A DNA stretch of 6,456 nucleotides from an uncultured Shinella sp. (GTDB lineage Bacteria; Pseudomonadota; Alphaproteobacteria; Rhizobiales; Rhizobiaceae), in contig CAMPIK010000139.1 of the NCBI GenBank assembly GCA_946886325.1, forward strand, positions 1 through 6,456, given 5' to 3'. Within the stretch, counting starts at the first letter, position 1. Each line of letters starts with the position of its first letter. Position numbers and translations under genes: made by a program. Of this stretch, positions 1 through 5,497 are shown one piece after another. The notes beneath the pieces are model-generated. The model saw only the letters and a program-made list of their open reading frames with translations. It was not told the origin of the DNA and did no database searches.

Positions 1-1579
1 ACGATTGTACGATCGCCGCGATGCTGTCGTTGATCTTGTTGATTTCGGTCTCGATGGTGCGCAGCGCGTCGCCGGTCTCGTTGACGAGCGCCACGCCGGA
101 GGCGACCTCCACTCCGGAGGCCGTCACCAGCCCCTTGATCTCCTTGGCGGCGGATGCCGAACGCTGGGCAAGCTCGCGCACCTCCTGTGCCACGACTGCA
201 AAGCCTTTACCGGCCTCGCCGGCGCGCGCCGCCTCGACGCCGGCGTTCAGCGCCAGCAGGTTCGTCTGGAAGGCGATCTCGTCGATGACGCCGATGATCT
301 GGCCGATCTGGCTCGACGAGTTCTGGATGCGGTCCATCGCGCCGATCGCCTTGTCGACGACCTGGGCAGAATTCGTCGCACCCCGCTTGGCGTTGGCGAC
401 GAGTTCGCCGGCGTCATTGGCGCGCAGCGAGGAGTTGCGCACGGTTACGGTGATCTGGTCGAGGGCGGCTGCCGTCTCTTCGAGGGCTGCTGCCTGCTGT
501 TCGGTGCGCTTCGACAGTTCGTCGGCGGAGCGCGCGATCTCGGTTGCGCCGTTCTCGACGGAGATTGTCGATTGCCCGATATCCGAGATGGCTGCGGCCA
601 CCGCATCGACCATGCGATTGAAATCGTCGCGGAGCTTCTCGAAGCCGTGGCCCAGATCGCCAAGCTTGGCGTTGAAGTCGCCGGCTGCAAGCCGTTCCAT
701 CGCCTGGCCGATGACGGACATGGCAGACGCCTGCCGGCTCGCCGACGCCTCGACGGCGGCGGCGCCCTCGGCGCGCTCGACTTCCATCGCGGCTGCCTGC
801 GATCGGGCAGCCTCTTCCTGCGCGATCTTGTCGTTCGCCTGCTGGCGGAACATTTCCAGCGCACGGGCGATGACGCCGATCTCGTCGCCGCGATGCTGGT
901 GTGCGACCGAAGACGAGAGGTCGCCGCTCTGCAGCCCGCCGATGCGGGCCGTGAAATCGTTCAGCGGACGGCCAACGAACGAGCGCATGGCCATCAGGAA
1001 AGCGAGGAAGACGATGACGAGGACCAGCGCCTGCGCGCCGATCAGCATGACGCTGCTTGCCTGCGCGGCCGCCATGATGTCGCCGGTCGACCAGATGGTC
1101 GAGACGTAGCCGCCGGGGTTGCCGTTCTTGTCCTTGGGAAGCGGTACGACCACGACGACATGGCCCGGTCCGGCCGCCGCCGTGTCGACGACGACGTCCT
1201 GCGGCTGTGCGGCGGTCAGCTGGCCGATGGCACCGGATGCGTCGGCGGGCGTGATCTCGCCGTCGCGCGACCAGGCATCCACCGCCTCGTTTGCGCCGTT
1301 CGCCGCGCCGAAATAGACGAGCGTGCCTTCCGGATCGTCGCGATAGAGCGCATAGGCGTCCTGCACCGCTTCGGCCTTGCCCCATTTGACGCCGCCGGCC
1401 GCAATGCTCGCCATCTGCTGGGCGGTCTTCGACCAGGAGGCGGAGGCATTCGCGAGCGCCGCGGACGTGCCCGTGTGCCAGCTGTGATAGGTGATCGCGA
1501 GCAGGCCGGCGATATTCACCATGATGATGATAGCGGCAAGCTTGGCGGTCAGCGAACGGCGGGAGAGGAAGGTGCGCAT
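1..1579 (-). CDS. Methyl-accepting chemotaxis protein, C-terminus cut by the window edge
   Basis: Inner-membrane chemoreceptor that senses a periplasmic or membrane signal and controls the CheA kinase through CheW. Reading from the ATG at 1579 gives 526 uninterrupted residues. A basic N-terminus ([13 protein letters not shown]) leads into membrane segment 1 (about 14-30), then a periplasmic region of about 145 residues, membrane segment 2 (about 177-198), a HAMP domain (about 199-250), a second HAMP-like segment near 300-330 and the cytoplasmic signalling helices. A likely methylation segment contains [18 protein letters not shown] near 358-375. The hairpin tip is unmistakable: [18 protein letters not shown] at 437-454, followed by [15 protein letters not shown]. 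The descending helix, probably around 100 residues or more, is missing. The start has only a weak AAGGA about 12 bases upstream; an in-frame GTG at 1600 is an alternative, but the ATG leaves a normal charged N-terminus. I do not recognise the sensor domain, so the ligand is unknown. Confidence 0.96.
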   Translation of the reverse strand, partial: MRTFLSRRSLTAKLAAIIIMVNIAGLLAITYHSWHTGTSAALANASASWSKTAQQMASIAAGGVKWGKAEAVQDAYALYRDDPEGTLVYFGAANGANEAVDAWSRDGEITPADASGAIGQLTAAQPQDVVVDTAAAGPGHVVVVVPLPKDKNGNPGGYVSTIWSTGDIMAAAQASSVMLIGAQALVLVIVFLAFLMAMRSFVGRPLNDFTARIGGLQSGDLSSSVAHQHRGDEIGVIARALEMFRQQANDKIAQEEAARSQAAAMEVERAEGAAAVEASASRQASAMSVIGQAMERLAAGDFNAKLGDLGHGFEKLRDDFNRMVDAVAAAISDIGQSTISVENGATEIARSADELSKRTEQQAAALEETAAALDQITVTVRNSSLRANDAGELVANAKRGATNSAQVVDKAIGAMDRIQNSSSQIGQIIGVIDEIAFQTNLLALNAGVEAARAGEAGKGFAVVAQEVRELAQRSASAAKEIKGLVTASGVEVASGVALVNETGDALRTIETEINKINDSIAAIVQS

Positions 1580-1680
1580 CTGTCTGGGACGTCCTTGCAC
1601 GGGACGCAAAGTGCGATCACGATCGATCGCTACGGCGTCCGTCATTCAACTGGAGCACACAGATCCGCATCTTTGGCAAA

Positions 1681-1717
1681 GACGGCCGTCATGGCGGCAT
1701 GACAGTAAGTCATGGCG
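1681..1717. repeat. Clustered palindromes upstream of the chemoreceptor gene
   Basis: The palindrome GACGGCCGTC (1681-1690) overlaps a perfect inverted repeat with six-base arms, GTCATG-GCGG-CATGAC (1688-1703). A further direct copy, GTCATGGCG, lies at 1709-1717, 21 bases from the first. The cluster sits about 100-140 bases upstream of the chemoreceptor start, in the expected leader or promoter zone. This spacing of repeated half-sites is compatible with binding by a dimeric regulator, but no known site is recognised. Confidence 0.45.
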
Positions 1718-1811
1718 AATATAAGGATTGTCTTGGGCAGAGGTTTCGGAATACTTAAACTTGTTGTGAACGTGTTCTAAGCCGTTGTTCCGAAATCGTT
1801 ATATCTTTTTA

Positions 1812-1836
1812 AATTTGCTATGTTGCAGAGCAAATT
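1812..1836. repeat. AT-rich inverted repeat, eight-base perfect arms
   Basis: AATTTGCT (1812-1819) and AGCAAATT (1829-1836) are exact reverse complements separated by nine bases. On the minus strand, the direction of gpt and of the chemoreceptor gene, the repeat is followed by an A-rich run and not a T-run, so it is not a standard intrinsic terminator. It could be an operator or part of the chemoreceptor control region. Confidence 0.5.
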
Positions 1837-1868
1837 GAGGCGCTTTCCGTGCTGCGTCTGCGAACGCT

Positions 1869-1885
1869 TTCCCGGATCGCGGGAA
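1869..1885 (-). repeat. Short hairpin downstream of gpt
   Basis: TTCCCG (1869-1874) pairs with CGGGAA (1880-1885) around a five-base loop. It lies roughly 58-75 bases after the gpt stop codon. It lacks a following T-run on the minus strand, so it could be a transcript-end stabiliser or simply chance. A terminator call is not justified. Confidence 0.3.
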
Positions 1886-1942
1886 GCCTGAAAATTCGGT
1901 CAATTCCTGCTTGTTCTGCCGGTGGTATTCGGCGGTGGCGGT

Positions 1943-2440
1943 TCAGCCGCGCGGACCCTTGGCGATCGGCTCCTGGTAGGTGAAGCCCATATCCCAGGGA
2001 AAATAGATCCAGGTGTCCTGGCTGACCTCGGTGATGAAGGTGTCGACCATCGGCCGCCCCTTCGGCTTGGCATAGACGGCGGCGAAATGCGCCCTGGGCA
2101 GCATCGCCCGGACCTGCGCTGCTGTCTTGCCGGTGTCGGTGAGGTCGTCGATGATGAGAATGCCGTCGCCGTCGTTCTGCAACAACTCCGGCGCGACACC
2201 CTTCAGCACATGCATTTCGCCCTGTGACAGGTAGTCGTGATAGGAGGCGACGCAGACGGTCTCAATCAGCCGGATGTTGAGTTCGCGCGAAATGATGGCC
2301 GCCGGAACGAGGCCGCCGCGTGTGATGCAGACGATCGCCCGCCATTCGCGATCGCCATCGGCAAGCCGCCAGGCGAGCGCGCGCGCGTCGCGGTGGAACT
2401 GGTCCCAGGACACGGGGAAGGCCTTTTCGGGAAGCGACAT
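1943..2440 (-). CDS. gpt: Xanthine-guanine phosphoribosyltransferase
   Basis: Purine salvage enzyme that transfers phosphoribose from PRPP to guanine, xanthine and less well hypoxanthine, giving GMP, XMP and IMP. The 165-residue protein has the usual length for the bacterial Gpt type. The PRPP-binding signature [11 protein letters not shown] is at residues 96-106, with hydrophobic residues before two acidic residues and the TGKT loop. The RGG turn is at 41-43, and [10 protein letters not shown] (141-150) matches the C-terminal purine-contact segment of E. coli Gpt. The frame is open upstream to an ATG at 2482. I prefer the ATG at 2440 because GGAG (2447-2450) lies six bases before it and because [19 protein letters not shown] is a natural Gpt N-terminus. 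It is 161 bases downstream of the universal stress gene on the same strand, so it is probably expressed on its own. Confidence 0.95.
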   Translation of the reverse strand: MSLPEKAFPVSWDQFHRDARALAWRLADGDREWRAIVCITRGGLVPAAIISRELNIRLIETVCVASYHDYLSQGEMHVLKGVAPELLQNDGDGILIIDDLTDTGKTAAQVRAMLPRAHFAAVYAKPKGRPMVDTFITEVSQDTWIYFPWDMGFTYQEPIAKGPRG

Positions 2441-2445
2441 GGCGG

Positions 2446-2450
2446 TCTCC
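2446..2450 (-). promoter_or_regulatory. Ribosome binding site that decides the gpt start
   Basis: GGAGA on the minus strand. The GGAG core lies six bases ahead of the ATG at 2440. The upstream in-frame ATG at 2482 has no comparable site, which favours the shorter protein. Confidence 0.7.
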
Positions 2451-2601
2451 GGCTCGTTCGCGGCTTCGTGACCGAATCCCATAATGCAGATCGCCGGCCA
2501 GGGGAATCATCCGCATGGCCGGCCGACGCGCGATCCACAGCAAAGCCCGTCAGTCTCAAGCCTCTGCCTGCCGCCATGCACCCAGCGGCCCGATCCCGCC
2601 G

Positions 2602-3444
2602 TCAGCGCGACATCAGCGCCGGCACGCGCAATCCGCCGAGCATCGCACTCGTGACGCCGCCGAAGAGCCGCTGGCGCAGCCAGGAATGGCTGAAGGCGCC
2701 CATGACGATGAGCTGCGCGCCCGTCTCGCTTGCGCGGCGATTGATGACCTCGGCCACCGGCTTGCCGGCAGACTTGGCCGATGTCGCCGTGACGTTCAGG
2801 CCGTGGCGGGCAAGCGTCGCCGAAAGTTCCGCACCGCAGAGTTCCGCGGACTGGACCCGGCTGTCTTCCGGATCGACGGAGAAGACCTCGACGGCTGCAC
2901 CCGCCGTCATAAAGGGGAGCGCATCGAAGGCCGCGCGGGCGGCCTCGCGCGAGCCGTTCCAGGCGACGAGAACGCGCGTCACCGCTTCGGGACCGGCGAC
3001 GGCGGAGGAGACGAGGTAGATCGGCCGGCCGCTTTCATACAGCAGGTCCTCGATATCCGCCCGGGCGGACGGCGCATGTTCAGGATCGATCTGGGCGGCG
3101 ACGACGAGATCGCTGCTGCGGGCGCTGTCGATCACCGAGGCTGCCGCATAGCCGGCGCTGCCGGTGAAGAGCCGCCATTCATGGCTGAGGCCGTCCCTTT
3201 CGCAGCGCTCCCGGAAGAGGTGCTCGATCGCCTTCGATTCCCGGCGCGCCCGCTCCTGCATTTCGGTGATCAGATTGGGATCGGGGAACTCCATCGGTGC
3301 CGCGACCGTGACGATCACCGGCATTTCGGCGTGGATTCCGACCAGATGGGCATCGAAGCGGCGGGCAAGCGCAATCGCATGCTCCGTCACGCGCTCGGCA
3401 TCTGCCGCAGCGCTCAGAACGGCTGTGATGGTCTTGTAGGTCAT
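2602..3444 (-). CDS. Universal stress protein with two UspA domains
   Basis: Cytoplasmic protein of 280 residues made of two Usp folds in tandem, about 1-148 and 155-280. Each begins with the expected beta strand: MTYKTITAVLSAAADAE at the start and VLVAWNGSREAARA at 158-171. Usp proteins are linked to survival under stress, stationary phase or low oxygen; the target of this one is not evident. In the second domain the ATP-binding loop reads MGAFSHSWLRQRLFGGVTS (248-266). Compared with the usual G-x2-G-x9-G-S/T pattern, the second glycine is serine, so nucleotide binding is doubtful. The first domain has no such loop (around DLVVAAQIDPEHAPSA), a common asymmetry in tandem Usp proteins. The frame is open to an ATG at 3492, but GGAGG five bases ahead of the ATG at 3444 fixes the start. 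It lies 110 bases after the CinA-type gene. Confidence 0.93.
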   Translation of the reverse strand: MTYKTITAVLSAAADAERVTEHAIALARRFDAHLVGIHAEMPVIVTVAAPMEFPDPNLITEMQERARRESKAIEHLFRERCERDGLSHEWRLFTGSAGYAAASVIDSARSSDLVVAAQIDPEHAPSARADIEDLLYESGRPIYLVSSAVAGPEAVTRVLVAWNGSREAARAAFDALPFMTAGAAVEVFSVDPEDSRVQSAELCGAELSATLARHGLNVTATSAKSAGKPVAEVINRRASETGAQLIVMGAFSHSWLRQRLFGGVTSAMLGGLRVPALMSR

Positions 3445-3449
3445 GATCG

Positions 3450-3454
3450 CCTCC
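3450..3454 (-). promoter_or_regulatory. Ribosome binding site that decides the universal stress gene start
   Basis: A near-perfect GGAGG on the minus strand, five bases before the ATG at 3444. It removes the need for the 16-residue extension that begins at 3492. Confidence 0.8.
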
Positions 3455-3463
3455 ATCGCGTGC

Positions 3464-3472
3464 ATCATAGCA
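3464..3472 (-). promoter_or_regulatory. Possible extended -10 promoter of the universal stress gene
   Basis: TGCTATGAT on the minus strand combines a TG dinucleotide with TATGAT (five of six consensus bases), an extended -10 pattern. No good -35 hexamer stands at the right distance; that position falls in the GC-rich hairpin at 3481-3506. A start near 3457 would leave a leader of about 12 bases carrying the GGAGG site. Confidence 0.4.
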
Positions 3473-3480
3473 CGATTGCA

Positions 3481-3506
3481 GCCGCCGCGCATTTTTTGCG
3501 GGCGGC
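3481..3506. repeat. GC-rich hairpin between the CinA-type and universal stress genes
   Basis: GCCGCCGCGCA (3481-3491) pairs with TGCGGGCGGC (3497-3506) over ten base pairs with one bulged G and a five-base T loop. On the minus strand it lies 49-74 bases past the CinA-type stop codon and just upstream of the possible universal stress promoter. No T-run follows the stem in that direction, so it is a weak terminator candidate and equally an operator candidate. Confidence 0.45.
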
Positions 3507-3554
3507 CTCGACAGACAATCTGGACTGGAAGTGCCGGCTACGCCTTGATTCGGG

Positions 3555-4310
3555 TCAAGCCGAGGCCTTGGCGGCGGCGATCTCGGCGATCATCGCGAGG
3601 ATATCCTTTTCGGCGGCTGCGGCCGGCGCTTCCTCGCGGCTGCGCACGACGATCTCCGTCGAAAAACGCGTGCCGTCGAAGCGGGGATAGGAGCCGATGC
3701 TCGTTTCGGGATGCGCCTTCTGGATCGCCCCGAGCGCGCTGCCGATATCGCCCTCGCCGAAGGGCGAGACGATGGCGCGCGACAGCATCGGCCGGCCGCC
3801 GGGGATCGTCGGCATCAGCGCATCGAGCATCGCGGTGAAGACCTGGGGCACGCCGGCCATGACATAGACATTGCCGATGATGAAGCCTGGCGCCGTCGAG
3901 ACGCTGTTCGGGATATGGCGCGCGCCGATCGGCATGCGCGCCATGCGCTGGCGCGCCTCGTTGAACTCCATGCCGCGCCGCTCGTACATGGCGGCCATCA
4001 GCGTCATGGCATCAGGATCATGCGCGCAGGGCACGCCGAAGGCTTTCGAGACCGCGTCGGCCGTGATGTCGTCATGGGTCGGGCCGATGCCGCCGGAGGT
4101 GAAGACGTGGTCATAGCGGGCGCGAAGGGCGTTCAGCGCCTCGACGATGTGATCCTCCTCGTCGCCGACGATGCGCACTTCCTTGAGGTCGATGCCGGCG
4201 AGATAGAGCATGTCGGCGAGATGGCCGATGTTACGGTCCTTGGTGCGGCCCGACAGGAGTTCGTCGCCGATGGCCAGCATGGCGGCGGTGATGATGGGAG
4301 AAGGGGTCAT
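3555..4310 (-). CDS. CinA-type molybdopterin-binding domain protein (COG1058)
   Basis: A 251-residue cytoplasmic protein with the MoaB/Mog-like fold found in the N-terminal half of CinA, often annotated competence/damage-inducible protein A. Members of this domain family have been linked to hydrolysis of FAD or ADP-ribose type pyrophosphates; the activity here is inferred. Key motifs are AIGDELLSGRTKDRN (13-27), TSGGIGPTHDDIT (71-83, the signature loop), and MAGVPQVF (151-158), where most relatives have a PGVP-type turn. Full CinA is about 400 residues and adds a nicotinamide-nucleotide amidase (PncC) domain, which is absent: the protein ends in an Ala-rich tail soon after the first domain. 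The frame is open to 4409, but GGAG (4316-4319) five bases before the ATG at 4310 supports this start. It is transcribed divergently from wrbA. The name does not imply competence in this organism. Confidence 0.92.
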   Translation of the reverse strand: MTPSPIITAAMLAIGDELLSGRTKDRNIGHLADMLYLAGIDLKEVRIVGDEEDHIVEALNALRARYDHVFTSGGIGPTHDDITADAVSKAFGVPCAHDPDAMTLMAAMYERRGMEFNEARQRMARMPIGARHIPNSVSTAPGFIIGNVYVMAGVPQVFTAMLDALMPTIPGGRPMLSRAIVSPFGEGDIGSALGAIQKAHPETSIGSYPRFDGTRFSTEIVVRSREEAPAAAAEKDILAMIAEIAAAKASA

Positions 4311-4328
4311 GGAGGCTCCGGCGGGACG

Positions 4329-4357
4329 ATCGTTCACAGCAAAAATTTTATTGTCAA
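4329..4357 (-). promoter_or_regulatory. Possible promoter of the CinA-type gene
   Basis: Minus-strand TTGACA (4352-4357, perfect -35) is followed after 17 bases by AACGAT (4329-4334, a weak -10 with three matches). The leader would be only about 12 bases. A conserved -35 with a loose -10 is common in alphaproteobacterial housekeeping promoters. Confidence 0.45.
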
Positions 4358-4382
4358 CATCTGGTGAACAGTGTGTCGACAA
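4332..4382. repeat. Interleaved inverted repeats in the CinA-type/wrbA control region
   Basis: Two imbricated inverted repeats are present. TTGTCAACA (4351-4359) faces TGTCGACAA (4374-4382) with eight of nine bases matching across 14 bases. GTTCAC (4332-4337) faces GTGAAC (4364-4369). Together they cover the -35 of the possible CinA-type promoter and lie between two divergent starts, a good position for a shared regulator. No known operator is recognised. No clear wrbA promoter was found. Confidence 0.45.
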
Positions 4383-4477
4383 GCGGCCTTCTGTCCGCAT
4401 CAAGGTCAAGTGCTACATCCATGAGGCAACCGCGAGCAAGCGGAAACCGATTTTGGGAAGCTGACAGGAGCGATTGA

Positions 4478-5077
4478 ATGGCGAAGGTTCTGGTACTCTA
4501 TTATTCGGCCTACGGGCATATCGAAACCATGGCCTATGCCGTTGCGGAAGGCGCGAAGGCGGCCGGCGCCGAGGTGACGGTGAAACGCGTGCCGGAACTG
4601 GTGCCGGAAGAGGTGGCGAAGGCCTCGCACTTCAAGCTCGACCAGAAGGCGGAGATCGCAACGGTCGACGAACTCGACCAGTATGACGCGATCATCGTCG
4701 GCGCGGGCACGCGCTACGGCACGGTCGCCTCGCAGATGCGCAATTTCTGGGACCAGACCGGTGCGCTCTGGGCCGGCGGCAAGCTCGTCGGCAAGGTCGG
4801 CTCGGTCTTCACCTCGTCCGCCACGCAGCACGGCGGGCAGGAAACGACGATCCTCGGCTTCATCCCGACCCTGATGCATCACGGCATGGTCGTCGTCGGC
4901 CTTCCCTATGCCTTCCAGGGGCAGATGGGCGTCGACGAGATCAAGGGCGGCTCGCCCTATGGCGCCTCCACCATCACCGGCGGCGACGGCGCCCGCCAGC
5001 CGTCGGCCGTCGAACTGGACGCCGCCCGCTTCCAGGGCGATCACGTGGCAAAGATCGCAGCGAAACTCTCGGCCTGA
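4478..5077 (+). CDS. wrbA: NAD(P)H:quinone oxidoreductase WrbA
   Basis: FMN-dependent, flavodoxin-like, usually tetrameric cytoplasmic enzyme that reduces quinones by two electrons, avoiding semiquinone radicals and so protecting against oxidative stress. The 199 residues equal the usual WrbA length. The protein starts [23 protein letters not shown] (10-18) is the FMN phosphate loop. [21 protein letters not shown] (75-95, written here in full only to its motif core GAGTRYG) is the flavin-contact segment, and [13 protein letters not shown] (112-124) is the third FMN loop characteristic of Wrb[15 protein letters not shown] (158-171) is the C-terminal family motif. AGGAG (4466-4470) stands seven bases before the ATG. 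The gene is alone in its transcription unit: divergent from the CinA-type gene and closed by a strong terminator 28 bases after its stop. Confidence 0.97.
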   Translation: MAKVLVLYYSAYGHIETMAYAVAEGAKAAGAEVTVKRVPELVPEEVAKASHFKLDQKAEIATVDELDQYDAIIVGAGTRYGTVASQMRNFWDQTGALWAGGKLVGKVGSVFTSSATQHGGQETTILGFIPTLMHHGMVVVGLPYAFQGQMGVDEIKGGSPYGASTITGGDGARQPSAVELDAARFQGDHVAKIAAKLSA

Positions 5078-5104
5078 CACGTTCTCCGGCAGGTCGGGAC
5101 GAAA

Positions 5105-5136
5105 GGGTGCGGCAGCGTCAGGGCCGCACCCTTTTT
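5105..5136 (+). terminator. Intrinsic terminator of wrbA
   Basis: GGGTGCGGC (5105-5113) and GCCGCACCC (5123-5131) form a perfect nine-base-pair stem with a nine-base loop, followed by TTTTT (5132-5136). AAA before the stem can pair with part of the T-run. On the minus strand the same stem is followed only by TTT, so it may also weakly stop transcription coming from the tRNA gene. Confidence 0.93.
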
Positions 5137-5164
5137 CGTTTGCGCAGGATCGGATCGAATTTCT

Positions 5165-5250
5165 TGGTGCGGGCGACGGGGGTCGAACCCGTATAGCCAA
5201 AGGCCGAGGGATTTTAAGTCCCTTGCGTCTACCAGTTTCGCCACGCCCGC
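5165..5250 (-). tRNA. tRNA-Leu (anticodon UAA)
   Basis: Complete class II tRNA of 86 bases including an encoded CCA (5165-5167). The acceptor stem pairs GCGGGCG (5244-5250) with CGCCCGC (5169-5175), with discriminator A at 5168. The anticodon arm is AGGGA-CTTAAAA-TCCCT, placing TAA at 5214-5216. A long variable arm (GGCC-TTT-GGCT) is typical of leucine tRNAs, and the T arm is ACGGG-TTCGACC-CCCGT. It reads UUA codons, and UUG by wobble, both rare in this GC-rich genome. It lies between the wrbA terminator and the divergent sulfotransferase gene. No duplicated 3' end or integrase is visible, so it shows no sign of serving as an integration site here. Confidence 0.98.
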
Positions 5251-5261
5251 ATCAGCGCCTT

Positions 5262-5289
5262 GGCTAGCCGACGCCTTCCCGGCGATCAA
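5262..5289 (-). promoter_or_regulatory. Possible tRNA-Leu promoter
   Basis: Minus-strand TTGATC (5284-5289) is followed after 16 bases by CTAGCC (5262-5267), 11 bases before the first base of the tRNA. The -35 is reasonable and the -10 is weak; position is the main support. Confidence 0.35.
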
Positions 5290-5388
5290 GCGCAAATTGC
5301 GGGCGTGCGCATGGGGCGATATCGGCCGGCGATTGCGCGCATTTGAAACTCCTCCCGAATTTCGCCGCCGTGGCGGGTTAATTGCCGG

Positions 5389-5425
5389 TTGACCGATGGA
5401 CCGGTCCGACCCTAGGGACGGGTCG
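5389..5425 (+). promoter_or_regulatory. Possible sulfotransferase promoter overlapped by palindromes
   Basis: Plus-strand TTGACC (5389-5394) and, after 17 bases, CTAGGG (5412-5417) form a weak promoter candidate about 80 bases upstream of the sulfotransferase start. The palindrome GGACCGGTCC (5398-5407) fills the spacer, and an inverted repeat CGACCC-TAGGGAC-GGGTCG (5407-5425) overlaps the -10. This layout would suit repression. The remainder of 5251-5497 shows only a short direct repeat, TGCAGGA at 5438 and 5450. Confidence 0.35.
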
Positions 5426-5497
5426 ACACGTCTGGCTTGCAGGATCATCTGCAGGACGGGATGCGGACAAATACACGCGTAAGGAGATGGAACCGGC

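Larger units (their letters stand above)
1580..1942. other. Gene-free stretch between gpt and the chemoreceptor gene
   Basis: No convincing coding region is visible in these 363 bases. The middle (about 1715-1840) is clearly more AT-rich than its surroundings and should hold the control region of the chemoreceptor gene. A possible -10 element, TATAAC, lies on the minus strand at 1798-1803, but no good -35 partner is present, so I do not call a promoter. Three inverted repeats occur and are listed separately: 1681-1703, 1812-1836 and 1869-1885. None is followed by a run of T on either strand, so no clear intrinsic terminator for gpt can be named. Confidence 0.7.

Noticed and set aside
5..1702. 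565-codon plus-strand open frame opposite the chemoreceptor gene
   Set aside because: The minus-strand frame encodes a textbook chemoreceptor. The plus frame gives an Arg/Asp/Gly-rich product with no motif, as expected opposite a GC3-biased gene.
1775..1793. GTTC-N9-GTTC resembling an alphaproteobacterial LexA box
   Set aside because: The alphaproteobacterial SOS box is GTTC-N7-GTTC (or GAAC-N7-GAAC). The spacing here is nine bases and the adjacent GAAC/GTTC pair does not fit either.
2515..3690. 391-codon plus-strand open frame opposite the universal stress gene
   Set aside because: Low-complexity composition, crosses the intergenic gaps on both sides of the universal stress gene and runs into the CinA-type gene, and lies opposite a recognised family; an antisense shadow.
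3555..4310. Natural competence function suggested by the CinA name
   Set aside because: The name is historical, the amidase half is absent, and no recA or competence genes are in the window.
3711..4367. 218-codon plus-strand open frame opposite the CinA-type gene
   Set aside because: His/Asp/Arg-rich product without motif, antisense to a clear COG1058 protein.
4428..4465. CGGAAACCGATTTTGGG segment upstream of wrbA as a relic of a rhizobial intergenic repeat (RIME-like)
   Set aside because: Only a short stretch resembles such elements and no paired palindrome arms of the expected length are visible; a genome-wide repeat search would be needed.
4406..5200. 264-codon minus-strand open frame opposite wrbA
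   Set aside because: Antisense to wrbA, and it would cross the wrbA terminator and the tRNA side region; no motif.
5165..5250. tRNA-Leu as attachment site of an integrated element
   Set aside because: No integrase gene, no repeat of the tRNA 3' end, and both flanks look like normal genes of similar composition.
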